DNA of 64,000 bases. Origin: Populus alba (lineage: Eukaryota > Streptophyta > Magnoliopsida > Malpighiales > Salicaceae). The position numbers and the translations under genes are program-made. This document shows, piece by piece, positions 36,001-46,930 of this stretch. The stretch's first letter is position 1; every line of letters starts with the position of its first letter. The notes beneath the pieces are model-generated. The model made no database searches. It worked only from the letters and a program-made list of their open reading frames with translations, and was not told where the DNA came from. The stretch spans positions 6,544,985-6,608,984 of the forward strand of contig NC_133292.1 of assembly GCF_005239225.2 (NCBI RefSeq), in the 5' to 3' direction.

Positions 36001-39000
36001 AGGGATGACAGCAACGAATTTAACTGTTTCGTTCTGTTACAGAAAATGCATGTTCTCTTATAAACTCACGGCTATGTAGTATGTACTGCCCTGTAAGCAA
36101 CAGAGTCTTTTATATGTTTGTTAGACTCTATTCACAATGGTGTGAATTGTAATTGACTACTGCGGTCATGTAAAACTTCCTCAACAAACAAGAAAATGAA
36201 ATATTAAAAACTTTAAACCTGATTTTCGAGCTTTGGCTATTTCTTCCATGGCATCAATGCTCATCACATGAACTACATAGAGAGGTGTGTTCACAAAACC
36301 AGCTAAACGAATTGCTCGAGCAGTTGCCTCTCCTTCCAGCTGCACGAGAATCAAACTAAATGCTAAATTATAAAAGAAAGATGCATACTTCAAAAAATTT
36401 TTAAGGAAAAGGAATACCGTATAATACAAATACATATCTGCTTAGAACGAACGGTTATCAATCAGAGATCAGTAAAAAATTAAAAAAATTGTTGAGCTAA
36501 GCTAATCTTATTAGCTAAAGAATTCATTCTTAAAGGATCAAACACAGGCTGTTTCTGCAGATCAAATACACGATTGAAAAATCCTGTAATAATCACATTA
36601 ATAACATCATAAAATACAGTACATATCTCTTACCACATAAGATAAAAGTGTGTTTGTTTCTGATATAGCTTTTGTGGTTGTGGTTTAAAAAAAATAAGTT
36701 TAAAAAAAATATGGTTAGTTGTATTTAAATACGTGTTTGATAAAAATTATGGTTGAGGTTTATGTGCAGCAAAAAACATGTATAAAATGTTTAGTTGTGG
36801 TTGTTTTTTAAAAGTGCTTTTCGCTTTGAAATACATCAAAATATTTTTTTTATTTTAAAAAAAATATATTTTTGATATCAGTGCATCAAAATGATCTGAA
36901 AATACAAAAAAAAAAATTATTTTGAAGTAAATAAAAAAATAAAAAAAGTTTAAATTTTAAAAAAAAGTGCTTTTGAAATGCAAAAACAAACAGAGTTTTA
37001 CGAAACTCAGTTAAAAAAACATGTAAAAACTACTTCACAAAAAATGTATTTTAAACTCAATTTTTTAATGGGTCCCACAGTATAAAACACGGTTTGGTGT
37101 ATAACCAAACACCTTACTGTGTTTTTTACACCACAAACGCAAAAGTTGCAACTAAACAAACAGACACTGAACAGGGAGTGAACAAAAAAAGGTAAAAGCA
37201 GTCTGCCACATTCTCTCACATATTGGTCATCAACCTAAGCACTAAATCCTCCCAAGAAAAATCAACACATCATAGAGGAACAAGAAAGGAAAATGACTAA
37301 AAACAATTGGAACAACTAATTCACCAAATGTAAGGACAGTAGATTTGGTCTACAGGCTACTAGAAGATTATTTGTATGATATGGATGGGTAGGGGTTCAC
37401 ACAGATTCTAGAGTGAAGCACATAGATCATTTCTCAATTACAGAATTTTTAGTTAGTGGGCACACATTACAACGTGGAGAGCATATTTGAAGGATTACCA
37501 ATGGGGGCCTTGAAAGAGCATGTCCTTCTGGACCAGTAATACCAAGTTGTATCATTCTTTTCTGTCCTTCAAATACAGCATCTCCATTTTCTGCGTGGAC
37601 CATGGCCAATGCACCAAGAGACTTGCACTGCTTCAGTCCTTCTAGTAGAAGCTCATCATTGACCATAAGCGACCCCTTGTATGCTAGAAAAAACTTAAAA
37701 GAGTTGATACCTGCAAGTTTTAAATGCATGTAGATTTTAAATAAAAATAAATAAATAGCCAGAGGTTGCTGTTTCTCAGTTTCTCCGATATAAATTGAAA
37801 AAAAAAAAAATACTTGAAAGAATCCATGGATGACCTTGAACAAAAATACCAACCTTTTTCCTTCACCATAATTTCCATATCCCTTGAAACACTGTCATCA
37901 AACTTAGTGATTGCCATATGAAAGCCATAATCCATGCATGATTTCTTTGCCTTTTCCTCATAGCTTTCTAAACCTGCTATTAAACTGCCATTTACTGGTA
38001 TAACAAAGTCAATATGCATTGTGGTCCCACCTGCTAATGCTGCTGCCTGACCACTGAAAAAGTCGTCAATAGTTTCAGTGCCCATAAACTCCATAGCAAG
38101 GTGCGTGTGAGGATCAATTCCACCTGATGATGTTACAAGGAGAAGATGGCAGCCATAAAATGGAATGATTTGCATTAAGTTTTTAAACCCAGTATTGGTA
38201 TTAATAGCTAACCAGATAGTCGTTACGCACTCAAATTACTTCTAACATAGAGGAAAGAATTCACAATATGAACATTGAAAGCGCGGTGCAGAAAACATTG
38301 AAAGGAAGCATCCAAGAGCTGATTCTTGCATTATAAAGATGTATTAGATTTATAAAAGATGCATAGAGAGTGATTAATGTGCCTAGCTCGTTTAGATTCC
38401 AAAACTCTGTTTGAACTGCAACAATGAATGCATGAAAGAGTAAGATTGATGTAAGAAAGAAAAAGGAGAGATAGAAGGAAATCCTAGTGTATGGGATCTG
38501 TGAAGCATACAAAATCCTGCTGTTAGAAAGGTTAAAACACAAAAATTGATCTATCATGAAGAGATAATACCGCAACTAACCTGGCATGACAAACTTTCCA
38601 GTGGCATCAATTACTTTAACATCATCAGTAACCTGCAAATAGCAACCAAACAATTGAAAACTAAGTATGAAAGACATCATAAAGTAAAGCCCGAGCATTA
38701 ACAGCCAAAACAAAGCATTAAGGAAACCAGATCATTTAGCAACGCGAGAGGGTAACGAATGCAAATCACATTCTGAATAAAGCAGATTTAAAATGAAGAC
38801 AGGTATCAGACAGGCATAAGTAGCTATGAACCGTGAGCTGCTAAGACTATAGTATTATGGTGTCCCAGAATCCTGCACTTTATGCAACTTATTTAGCAAG
38901 GTAGGTAGGCTTACATTGTATTTGCAACCAAAATGCCCTACCAGGCCTGAATTTTTTGATGAAATACATCCAGCATGTCTAACTAATATTACTGCTTGGA

Positions 39001-40523
39001 ATTCTCACGTAATAAGTTGTGAATCTGTATCCACATACAGGGAATCCAGAATTGCTGATGTTAGTTTTCAAGTATCATTAATATGAGATTGCAAATAATT
39101 TAAATCCCCTCGTGACCAAACTTTATCATCATATGAACTTTCCAGTCAGAAGAATTGAAATCCATTTAAAATTTAGTATTAGAATAATTTGTTCCCTTTT
39201 TCATCGACGCAAGCCCATTATCAATGCCCTTGTGAAGTTGGCTAGAACTAAAACAAGCTGCCTGCTCTTATTAGTTTTTCCGTACCTCATTCGTTTCGAT
39301 TCTTCTTTTTTTTCTGGTTCTGCCAAAGCTATTGCATAGTTTACCTAGCCTTTATCTATCTTATTTGTATTCTTATCGAAGAGTGAGGCCCTCTCATTCC
39401 TTAGCTTAGGGAGTGAGAGGGGCAAGGCAAAAGGGTGGGTGGTCCCTTGCACCGGCGTTCCTTATCTCAGTAGTGGAATTCGTAGGATATGACTTCTACC
39501 AAACTCAAACCTTCCTTAAGCTAAGGAAATCTAATTCAAGAGGTGGATAGATAGGACTACATCTTGCTCAATCAGGTTTTTTTTTTTTCCAGTAAAACAT
39601 ATAAAATCTGCTTGCTTGCTTCAATTAAGGATAACAAATCAACATCATCATACTTTCCTCTCCTTTCTATGGTACTAGCTAGTAAACTATCACGACACTG
39701 GCAAGTTTGAAACTGCTGCTATATGTTACACCATAACAACTTGAAAATCATAGTATGAGAAAGCATCTCCTACCATTTCCAAGACACTTCATCAAAGAAC
39801 TTGAAATAACTCTTTCTAAAAAATCATTGATGGCTTCTACTAGGACTATTTTCATTCTTTCTTGATCGACAAAAAAAAAAATAACAAAATCCAACACTTG
39901 TAAACAGTTTAAAAAGATCGGATTTTTTTTTTCAATTTTTGTTCACCTGTTTTTGGGTCAAAAAGATTGAAATTAAACCAACTTCTAGTAAAGCCTTAGC
40001 TACAGTACGGATTAAAAAAAAAAAAAAGGAGAGAAGATATATTAAAAACCTTGAGATCAGGCTTGACAGCAACAATAATCCCATCCTCTACGTAAACATC
40101 AGCAACCTCTTGGTGGTGTGCATTCACGACAGTTCCTCCCTTGATCAACAGCTTCGTTGATGATGAAAGTCCACATCCAACCTCACCATATCCAATCCCA
40201 GCTTCGCAGAACTGTGAAAAAAAAATAAACCAAAATTTTCAAATCCTTTTCTCTTTGCAAGTAATAATACTTTATCTTGATTGATTGATTAGTCAGTATA
40301 AAAAAGAAGAAAAAGTTGAATAGCGTTTTTCACTTTCTCGGCGTCCAAACAGAAAGTCAACTCAAATTTACTTAGAAACCAATCATCAAGTGAAGCAAAT
40401 AAGGAAATTCAAAGATGATAAATTAGTAGTGGTATGGATTACCTGGTTGGATTGTGAATTGGAAAGAGAATGAGTGAGGAGAAGAAGAGAGAGTGAGCAG
40501 AAGAAATAGAAACGATAAGCCAT
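33012..40523 (-). CDS. PYD2: Dihydropyrimidinase, 13 exons
   Basis: Exons (minus strand): 40443-40523, 40050-40211, 38581-38632, 37854-38123, 37499-37710, 36219-36339, 35112-35199, 34908-34986, 34531-34618, 34384-34424, 34231-34283, 33908-34064, 33012-33202. Phases agree throughout; the last exon's length is uncertain by one base in my count. The product is 531 residues. It hydrolyses dihydrouracil/dihydrothymine to N-carbamoyl-beta-amino acids, the second step of pyrimidine catabolism. The di-zinc site is complete: H104 and H106 (DPHTH), K194 (NSFKFF, carbamylated), H227 (MVHAENGD), H283 (YVVHV) and D360 (GTDHC), with the spacing of the animal enzyme for K194, H227 and H283. The first 20 residues form a signal-peptide-like segment, as known for plant PYD2 (secretory route). 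Introns hold repeats, including a 0.5 kb MITE and an organelle-like stretch. Confidence 0.95.
36648..37167. mobile_element. MITE-like element in PYD2 intron 5
   Basis: The left end GTGTGTTTGTTTCTGATATA with GCTTTTGTGGTTGTGG mirrors the right end ACCACAAACGCAAAAG with AACTAAACAAACAGACAC, that is imperfect inverted ends of about 35 bases. Inside are further mirrored GTGGTTG/CAAAC parts and a copy of the AT-rich repeat core (TTTTTGATATCAGTGCATCA). There is no coding capacity, so it is non-autonomous (hAT- or similar). Confidence 0.55.
39180..39560. other. GC-richer, organelle-like insertion in PYD2 intron 2
   Basis: Inside an AT-rich intron, about 39180-39560 changes composition (GAGTGAGAGGGGCAAGGC, CCCTTGCACCGGCGTTCC) and looks like plant mitochondrial spacer DNA. 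No organellar gene is recognisable. A nuclear copy of mitochondrial DNA is a guess from style. Confidence 0.25.
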
Positions 40524-43500
40524 TTTTCAATTGAGAGTGAGATCTCTGTCTCGCACTGGACGCCCAAGATGTCCCGCGCCAGCCTATTTTTGGCTTTTCA
40601 AGCGGGCGCGTTGAGTGTCGTTTCATTTGAGAGAGCGGTTGTATTGTAATTTTTTAAATTTTTTATTTTTAAAATTAAAATAATTTATTATTATTATTAT
40701 TATTATTATTATGGGTTGATGATAAAATAAAAATAAAAAAATATTTTAATATATTTTTAATTAAAAAATACTTTTAAAAATATCATCCACATCAATCTTA
40801 TATCTTATTTGATTTGATCTTTGAGAAATTAGGAAGCAAGGAACAAGAAATGCCTCCACATCCATATCGTGCCTGTCCACAAGTAATTCACGCCGGAAAC
40901 AGCATGATATTTATTGAATATGTGGGGATATTGTAGAACATAATAAAAAGAAATTCAAATTTGGATAATTGGATTCGTGAGGATACGGTTATGGAAATCC
41001 TTTTTTGGTTTATTTTTTAAAATGTATTTAAAAAGATTGGTTTAGGTATAATTTAAGTTTAATGAGATTATACTACAAACTAAAAGACATAGCGTGCATA
41101 GACAGTGTTCGTATTATACTAGCAACTAAAATATACGAGGTGCAAGGTTTACTATTCATATTATACTGCAAACTAAAAGACACTTGTGATGAGTTTATTC
41201 AATTATATCAAGATAATTTTTATTTAATTTATTTTTAAATTATTGCTTGTAAATAAATTAAATTAAGAGGTTTTAAAACTAACTTGCTGAACCAAAATGA
41301 ATAATAATTTCAAATAATTTGTTGCGACTTAGATATGTTTTTGTTATATTTACAAAAAATTAATCAGCTCCTAGTATAACGCAAACTTTAAAATAGTAAA
41401 ATAATAAACATTTAGCTCAATAAAACTTCTTTTTAATACTTTTTAATTAATCAAATAATTATTGTTTTTTTATGATTAATTATTATTTTTTTAAAAAATT
41501 GATTAAATAAATTTTAAAATGATATTTTTTAAAACTATTATGACATCCACATATGAGATAAACTCAGTCTTTATGGCTTAATCCCTTAAATTCATGACTT
41601 AAATCATGGATTCCAGTAAATTTAATAATTTTTTAAAAATATATATTTTTTATTTAATTGTATTATAAAAAAGTAAATAATTGTAAAATCCAATACCAAC
41701 CGGATATCATGGTGTTGTTTAGGATTATAATAACTTTATAAAAAGTAAAACAAAATAAATTATAAAAAACTAATTAAAATTAATTAAATGTAAATTGATG
41801 AAATTTAAATGTGATATGATATTAAATAGTAAAATAAAAAAATATTAAAAAAAAGGATCGTGAGTCCGAGCCTTTTACGAAAAATCTAGCTGTGCAGGTT
41901 TAGAATAGACCCACGTGTCTGAGTCTTGTTTATCTTTCTTTTTTGTTAATGCCATCAGCTCGCTTTTTTTTTTTTTTTTAAAAAAAAAAAAAGCAATAAC
42001 TACTAATGTGTTGCTAGTTGCTGCTCATAATTCAGTCACCAACCACATTGTGCAGATCAATAATTAAAAGGCAGGTTTTTTAATTAAAAATATATTCTCA
42101 ATCTTCTTTTTTTTGAAAAACACGAGATAAACATCATACAAATTACCTAACAATCCCATAACACCCTAGACTATCTAAAAATTAAAATTAACTGAATAAA
42201 AAAAATCAAAATGAATATGATCTTTTTTTCAAGGTCATGTTTGTTTGCTGTGTGATAGTTTTTTTTTTTTTTGAAAAGTGATTTATTTTAAAAGTAAAAT
42301 AGTTTTTGAAGTTTGATAATACCGTGAAAAATAAGTTGAAAAATATTTTACAATATTTGGTTATGTCATTAAAAATTTATTGAAAAATAATTTATTCATG
42401 TTTTATTTTTTTTTTTTCAAGTTTGTTAAAAAGAATGAGAAACAAATCTTACAAGTTAAAAAGTTGAATGAAAATGAAATTTTAAAAAAAAATATAATTT
42501 TATAAGTTATCTCAAATAAAATAAATAGTAATCCATATAAATTATAATAGAGGTCAAATTTAACAAATAAAAAAGTTAAAAGATAGATGAAATTAAAAAA
42601 ATATATATAATTTCATGAATTATTTTAAATAAGAACTAAATTTAATGGATAAAAAATTTAATTTTAAAAAAACGATAAGAGAAAAACAAATAACAATAGA
42701 AAAAAATAAGGATCAAAGTTGATATAAAAATCAAATCAAATCAAATTTCAAGGGATAAAATTAAAAAAATAATAAAAAAAATATATACATCTATCAAAAG
42801 TTTAAGGATAAAATTTAATATAATCAATAAATAATATGACATTTCTTAGTTTTTCACGTCTTCTAGAACATATTTTCCGTCAAAAATAAAGTGAAAAAAA
42901 CTTTTTTGGAAGCCAAATTAGATTTTTTTTTTTTTTTTACTAGTCAATTTTTCTAATAATAAATAAACACAAAAAAAATTAGAAAATAATCTTTTACATA
43001 AAGTATTTTTATAGATAAAACCATGGCCAACAAATTTTTATAATCAAATAAACCCTTTCACGCCCCAAAAATAAGTTTTGGCGCCAAAAAGTAACCCGTC
43101 ATGCCACTTTCTCTTTCCTTGATGTTTTCATACCAACTTATTTCTTGTATTTTCTAACTGAAAGTAGAAAAACTAAATTTTTAAATCAAAATAAAATTTG
43201 TTACTGATATGGGGTAGTAGTATATATTTTTTATTTTCTTTTTACATTTTAGACCTTTTTTATTTTAATTTTGTTTTTTTATCATGTTTTTAAACTTGAT
43301 TTTATGTGATTAGACTACAGAAGGATTAAACAAAAAGAAAGAAAAATGTTCAAAAAAATATTGAAAAAAAAAGAGAGACTAGGTGCGCTTGGGAGGGAAT
43401 CCCATATATTTTATTATATACTAGTTTAAGCTCACTCTATGATGTCAAGTAAAAAAAATTAATGTTATGAACATATAGGTTACAGTGAACTATTTGATTC

Positions 43501-44380
43501 TACCTAAACCAGCAAATTAACCTTAAAATTTTATGATTTAACGTTTTAATTGAATTAAATTTAAAAATAAATTATATAAAAATTATCTCCATTTAATCAT
43601 TCAGCAAGTTCAAATACAATATAGAAGTGTGGTTTGATTTAAAAAAAAATGTATTTTATTTCTTTTCACTACAATTTACAACTTTATTTCAAGTATTATA
43701 TAAAACTAGATAATTAAATAAAAAAACTCAAGGAGAAAATTTATAAAAAAGAGAGCAGCCTGGCTGTTCATATAAAACAATAAAGTTGTTTTCAATTGTT
43801 TCAGTATAGAAGGCCATTATTTATATTTCTACTGAAAAATAGTTTAATCTCTCTCGTTCAACAATAATTTCATACTTAATCTCAGGCTTTATTTATTTTT
43901 ATATTTCAAAAATATATTTTTTTTTTATTTACTTCAAATTAATTTTATTTGGTGTTTTCATATCATTTTAATATGTTGATGTAAAAAATAATTTTTTAAA
44001 AATTAAAAAAATTATTATTTTAATGGATTTAAGAAAAAAAAAATACTTTGAAAAAATAACCGCTACTACACTCTCAAACACTCCCTCCACATAAAACAAT
44101 GTTAAAAAAAATAATTATTTCCTTAAATTATAAGAACTAAAAATCCTTTGAAAAGAAAAAAAAATGCAAATAGATTGTAAGAAAGCTCATTTTACAGGGC
44201 TTAAATAGTTACTAGTTACATGACCCGTGCGATGCCATATATTAATTTTTTTTGTATAAAAAACACTAATAAAATGCTAAAATCTAAAAGTGTTAGGTCT
44301 TTCTGCAAAGCTATATTCAAGAATCTTGGGTTGGTTATAACGCTTGATCCAAAAGTAATATTTATAATATTAATAACAAT
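40524..44380. other. Repeat-rich AT spacer
   Basis: Contains a TTA microsatellite (40682-40712) running into a partial AT-rich repeat (to about 40790), a threefold 46-base repeat at 41067-41190, a T16/A13 palindrome at 41962-41994, long poorly structured AT-rich DNA, and another AT-rich repeat copy at about 43885-44090. Also ends of a possible large MITE near 42231 and 43050. No gene seen. Confidence 0.5.
41067..41190 (+). repeat. Three 46-47 base tandem units
   Basis: ATTATACT.GCAACTAAAA-type units start at 41067, 41113 and 41160 (ATTATACTACAAACTAAAAG, ATTATACTAGCAACTAAAAT, ATTATACTGCAAACTAAAAG). The second halves are diverged. Confidence 0.6.
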
Positions 44381-44559
44381 AATAAACTTACATGACCCGG
44401 TAGGTCTAGCTCCAATACTAGACCCAATCGCCTTGGATGCCGATCTGGCTGTAAGGTCGTGTCATAAAAATATGATGATTAAATAAATTAATTAAAAGGA
44501 AAAGAAACCAATAGAAGGAAACAAACTAATAAAGAAAAAAATAAAAAAAATATGAATTA

Positions 44560-45115
44560 ACTGGGTTAACCCTCTAAACCAGGTTAACCCGTCAAACATT
44601 AGATTCATGTCGTAAAAGTTTGATTACTAAATAGAAAAAAAAATTGACGGGTTAACCCAGAATTATCTGGGCTAACCCGTCAAACCAGGTTACCTGTCAA
44701 ACCCGAGATCTGTGTCATGAAAGTCTGATAACTAAATAAAAAAAAAACTAAACATTAACAACCTAAACTAAATGAAAAAAAATAATTTTAAAAAAACAAA
44801 AACAAACAAAAGATATAAGCCTGTTACTAATGAAGAAAAAGAAAAAAGAAATCCGAATCAACCGAGTTAACTCATCAAATCAGGTTAACCCGTCAAACTT
44901 GAGATCTGCATCATAAAATTTTAATAACTAAATAGAAAAAAAATTTGATGGGTTAAATAAAAAAAATTAATAAACTAAATTAAACAAAAAAAAATTGATT
45001 AAAAAAAGAAAAAAAGCAAAAAAAAAAATAAAAATCGGGTTAACTTGTCAAACTAGGTTAGCCCGTTAAACCCGAGATCTGTGTCATGAAAGTCTGATAA
45101 TTACATTTTTTTTTT
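44560..45115 (+). repeat. Four diverged tandem units with GGTTAACCCGTCAAAC
   Basis: Units begin near 44581, 44688, 44882 and 45055, each with AGGTTAACCCGTCAAAC or a variant, then GAGATCTGTGTCATGAAAGT, then CTGATAACTAAATA and a poly-A stretch. The motif contains the palindrome GGTTAACC. It looks like internal or terminal sequence of an old poplar-type transposable element. Confidence 0.6.
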
Positions 45116-45460
45116 CACATCAACAAACTAAATTAAACAAAAAAAAAATTCATTAAAAGAAAAAAAACATAAAAAAAGGCTAAAAAAAAAAAACCTATGC
45201 ATAAAAAAAACAGAAAAAAAATACAGTTAAGTGTTTCAGTATATATTATATGGACAATAAAATACTTATATATAAAAAACATGAGGAACTACAGTACTTT
45301 CCCAACGCCTCACCTTTCAGAGTATTAATTAATTTCATCCCCTCTCATAAACCCCATGCAGCATCATATAAATTCTATCAGTTACCAATTTCTTAATTCT
45401 TTGAACCCTAAATCCCCCCCCCCCCCCCACGTTCACCGAGTTATTGCTGCAAAGTCAACA

Positions 45461-45912
45461 TCGCCACCCAAATTCGACGGGCAGTCATTCCGCACGCTCT
45501 CACAATCGAACCTCCTAGTCTCTCTTCAAAAAATATTAGAGAAGAAAGATATCACCAAATTAAACCGCCAAGGATTGGAAGGGCCTTCACATAGCCATCA
45601 AGATCACCTTCCAGAACCGCTAGGTTAAGGTTACCGTGGTCCCCTCAGCCAGCAGCGCTGGTAATCAAGATGCTGGAGGAGCCATGGAGAAATAAAAAGA
45701 AGACACAATACAAAGCGCAACGGTAGTACCTCTCTCTCGATATGATAGAGATAACGAAGGTGATGCGAGTAAGATCAATAGCGAAGGATCTAACCAGGAC
45801 AATGAAGGAGATACTATGAACTTGTGTTTCAGTTGGCTGTAATGTTAATGGAAAGGATCCATAGGGCTTGCAAAAGGAGATTACTGATGGTGATGCTGAG
45901 ATTCCTAAATAA
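45461..45912 (+). pseudogene. RPL12 (60S ribosomal protein L12) pseudogene
   Basis: Conceptual reading in shifting frames follows cytosolic L12 from end to end: PPKFD at 45464, a deletion of about 20 codons, ALTIEPPSLSSKNIRE (family: SLAPKIGPLGLSPKKIGE), NR then KVTVVPSA, LVIKMLEEP, SLDMIEITKVM, SIAKDLTRTMKEIL, TCVSVGCNVNGKDP, GLQKEITDGDAEIP. Defects are TCG in place of the start ATG, the internal deletion, frameshifts, and at least three stops (after KAQR, after KEIL and after GKDP). Plant L12 genes are intronless, so retroposition cannot be proven from introns alone, but the downstream UTR-like stretch and A run near 46013 fit a retrocopy. A pure C tract (about 14) lies just upstream at 45414-45428. 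Confidence 0.85.
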
Positions 45913-45914
45913 TC

Positions 45915-46550
45915 GAAGTTTTTTCACTTTAAATCGAACTTATAATGTTGTCTAATACTTCTTGTTTTATTTGGGTATCTTCTTGAGATTACTATTATTG
46001 CATGATAAATTAGAAAAAAAATAATAAACAAAGAAAGAAACATCATTATATATATATTTTCAGTTTTTTAGATATATTTAATAATTAAATTCATCCAAAA
46101 TATATTTAGAGTCTGTTTAGAATGTGTTTCTAGTTGCTTTTTAAAATATTTTTTACTCAGAAATATATTAAAATAATATATATTTTTTATTTTTTAAAAA
46201 TTATTTTTGATACTAACACATTAAAATGATATAAAAATATAAAAAAATATTAATTTAAAATATTCTCTTTATTTTTAAAATAATATTTTAAAATATACAT
46301 TTGAAAAACAAAAACAATCAAGACCAAACTCTCTATTTTTATTAGACTGAACTAAAAAGGAACAAAACTCCAATATTCAAATAAGAATATAAAATATATC
46401 AAATAAGTATTATTTTATATGTTAAATTTTGAAGTATTTAAAATTCATTTTATCATAAAATAAGAAAGTAGAGATTCATTCAGATACTCCTAACTTTTAA
46501 GAACATCATTTACCCAAATCCTTATGCCACCATCCATCCTTTTGGTCTCT
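45915..46550. other. Spacer with AT-rich repeat copy
   Basis: About 46105-46330 is a copy of the dispersed AT-rich repeat (TTATTTTTGATACTAACACA core) flanked by GTCTGTTTAGAATG on the left and CAAAAACAATCAAGACCAAAC on the right. No gene seen. Confidence 0.5.
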
Positions 46551-46565
46551 AGTAAAATAGATCCA

Positions 46566-46857
46566 TGGGCCTAAATTGATAATTTTCATAAGGCCGTTAT
46601 TTGCGTTAACATTAGACAGGCCCTTAACATTCTTTTAAGTTTTATCCCAAATTCCCAACCCAATAACCGCACCATATCGACCCGGATCTGACCCGCCCAC
46701 GCATCTCCAGGGTTTTAGACAGACCAGTCCCGTAACAGCACAGACCCTTCCCTCCAGAGCCTCAGTGGTAAAGCCGCTTTGCAGAGTAAAAAATCTCTCT
46801 ATAAAAATAATCCAATTATTATTCCATTCAACCGCAACATAAGATAAATTAGGGTTT
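46566..46857 (+). promoter_or_regulatory. LAS1-like promoter with site II and telo-box elements
   Basis: TGGGCC at 46566-46571 and TTAGGGTTT (the reverse of the telo box AAACCCTAA) at 46849-46857, 75 bases before the ATG. This pair is the signature of plant ribosomal-protein and ribosome-biogenesis promoters, matching the gene's role. Confidence 0.6.
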
Positions 46858-46930
46858 CTATTTTGGTACTTTCAGTTCCTTCTCCCTGCTTGAAGAAACC
46901 AGTGGCAGCGGATTAGCTGGTGTTTCATCA

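Noticed and set aside
40423..40626. 67-codon minus-strand frame overlapping the PYD2 start
   Set aside because: Wrong frame; the frame starting at 40523 gives a signal peptide and joins exon 2 in phase.
45356..45628. 90-codon frame as a real gene
   Set aside because: Only part of an RPL12 pseudogene; the first third is upstream DNA and the frame leaves the L12 register.
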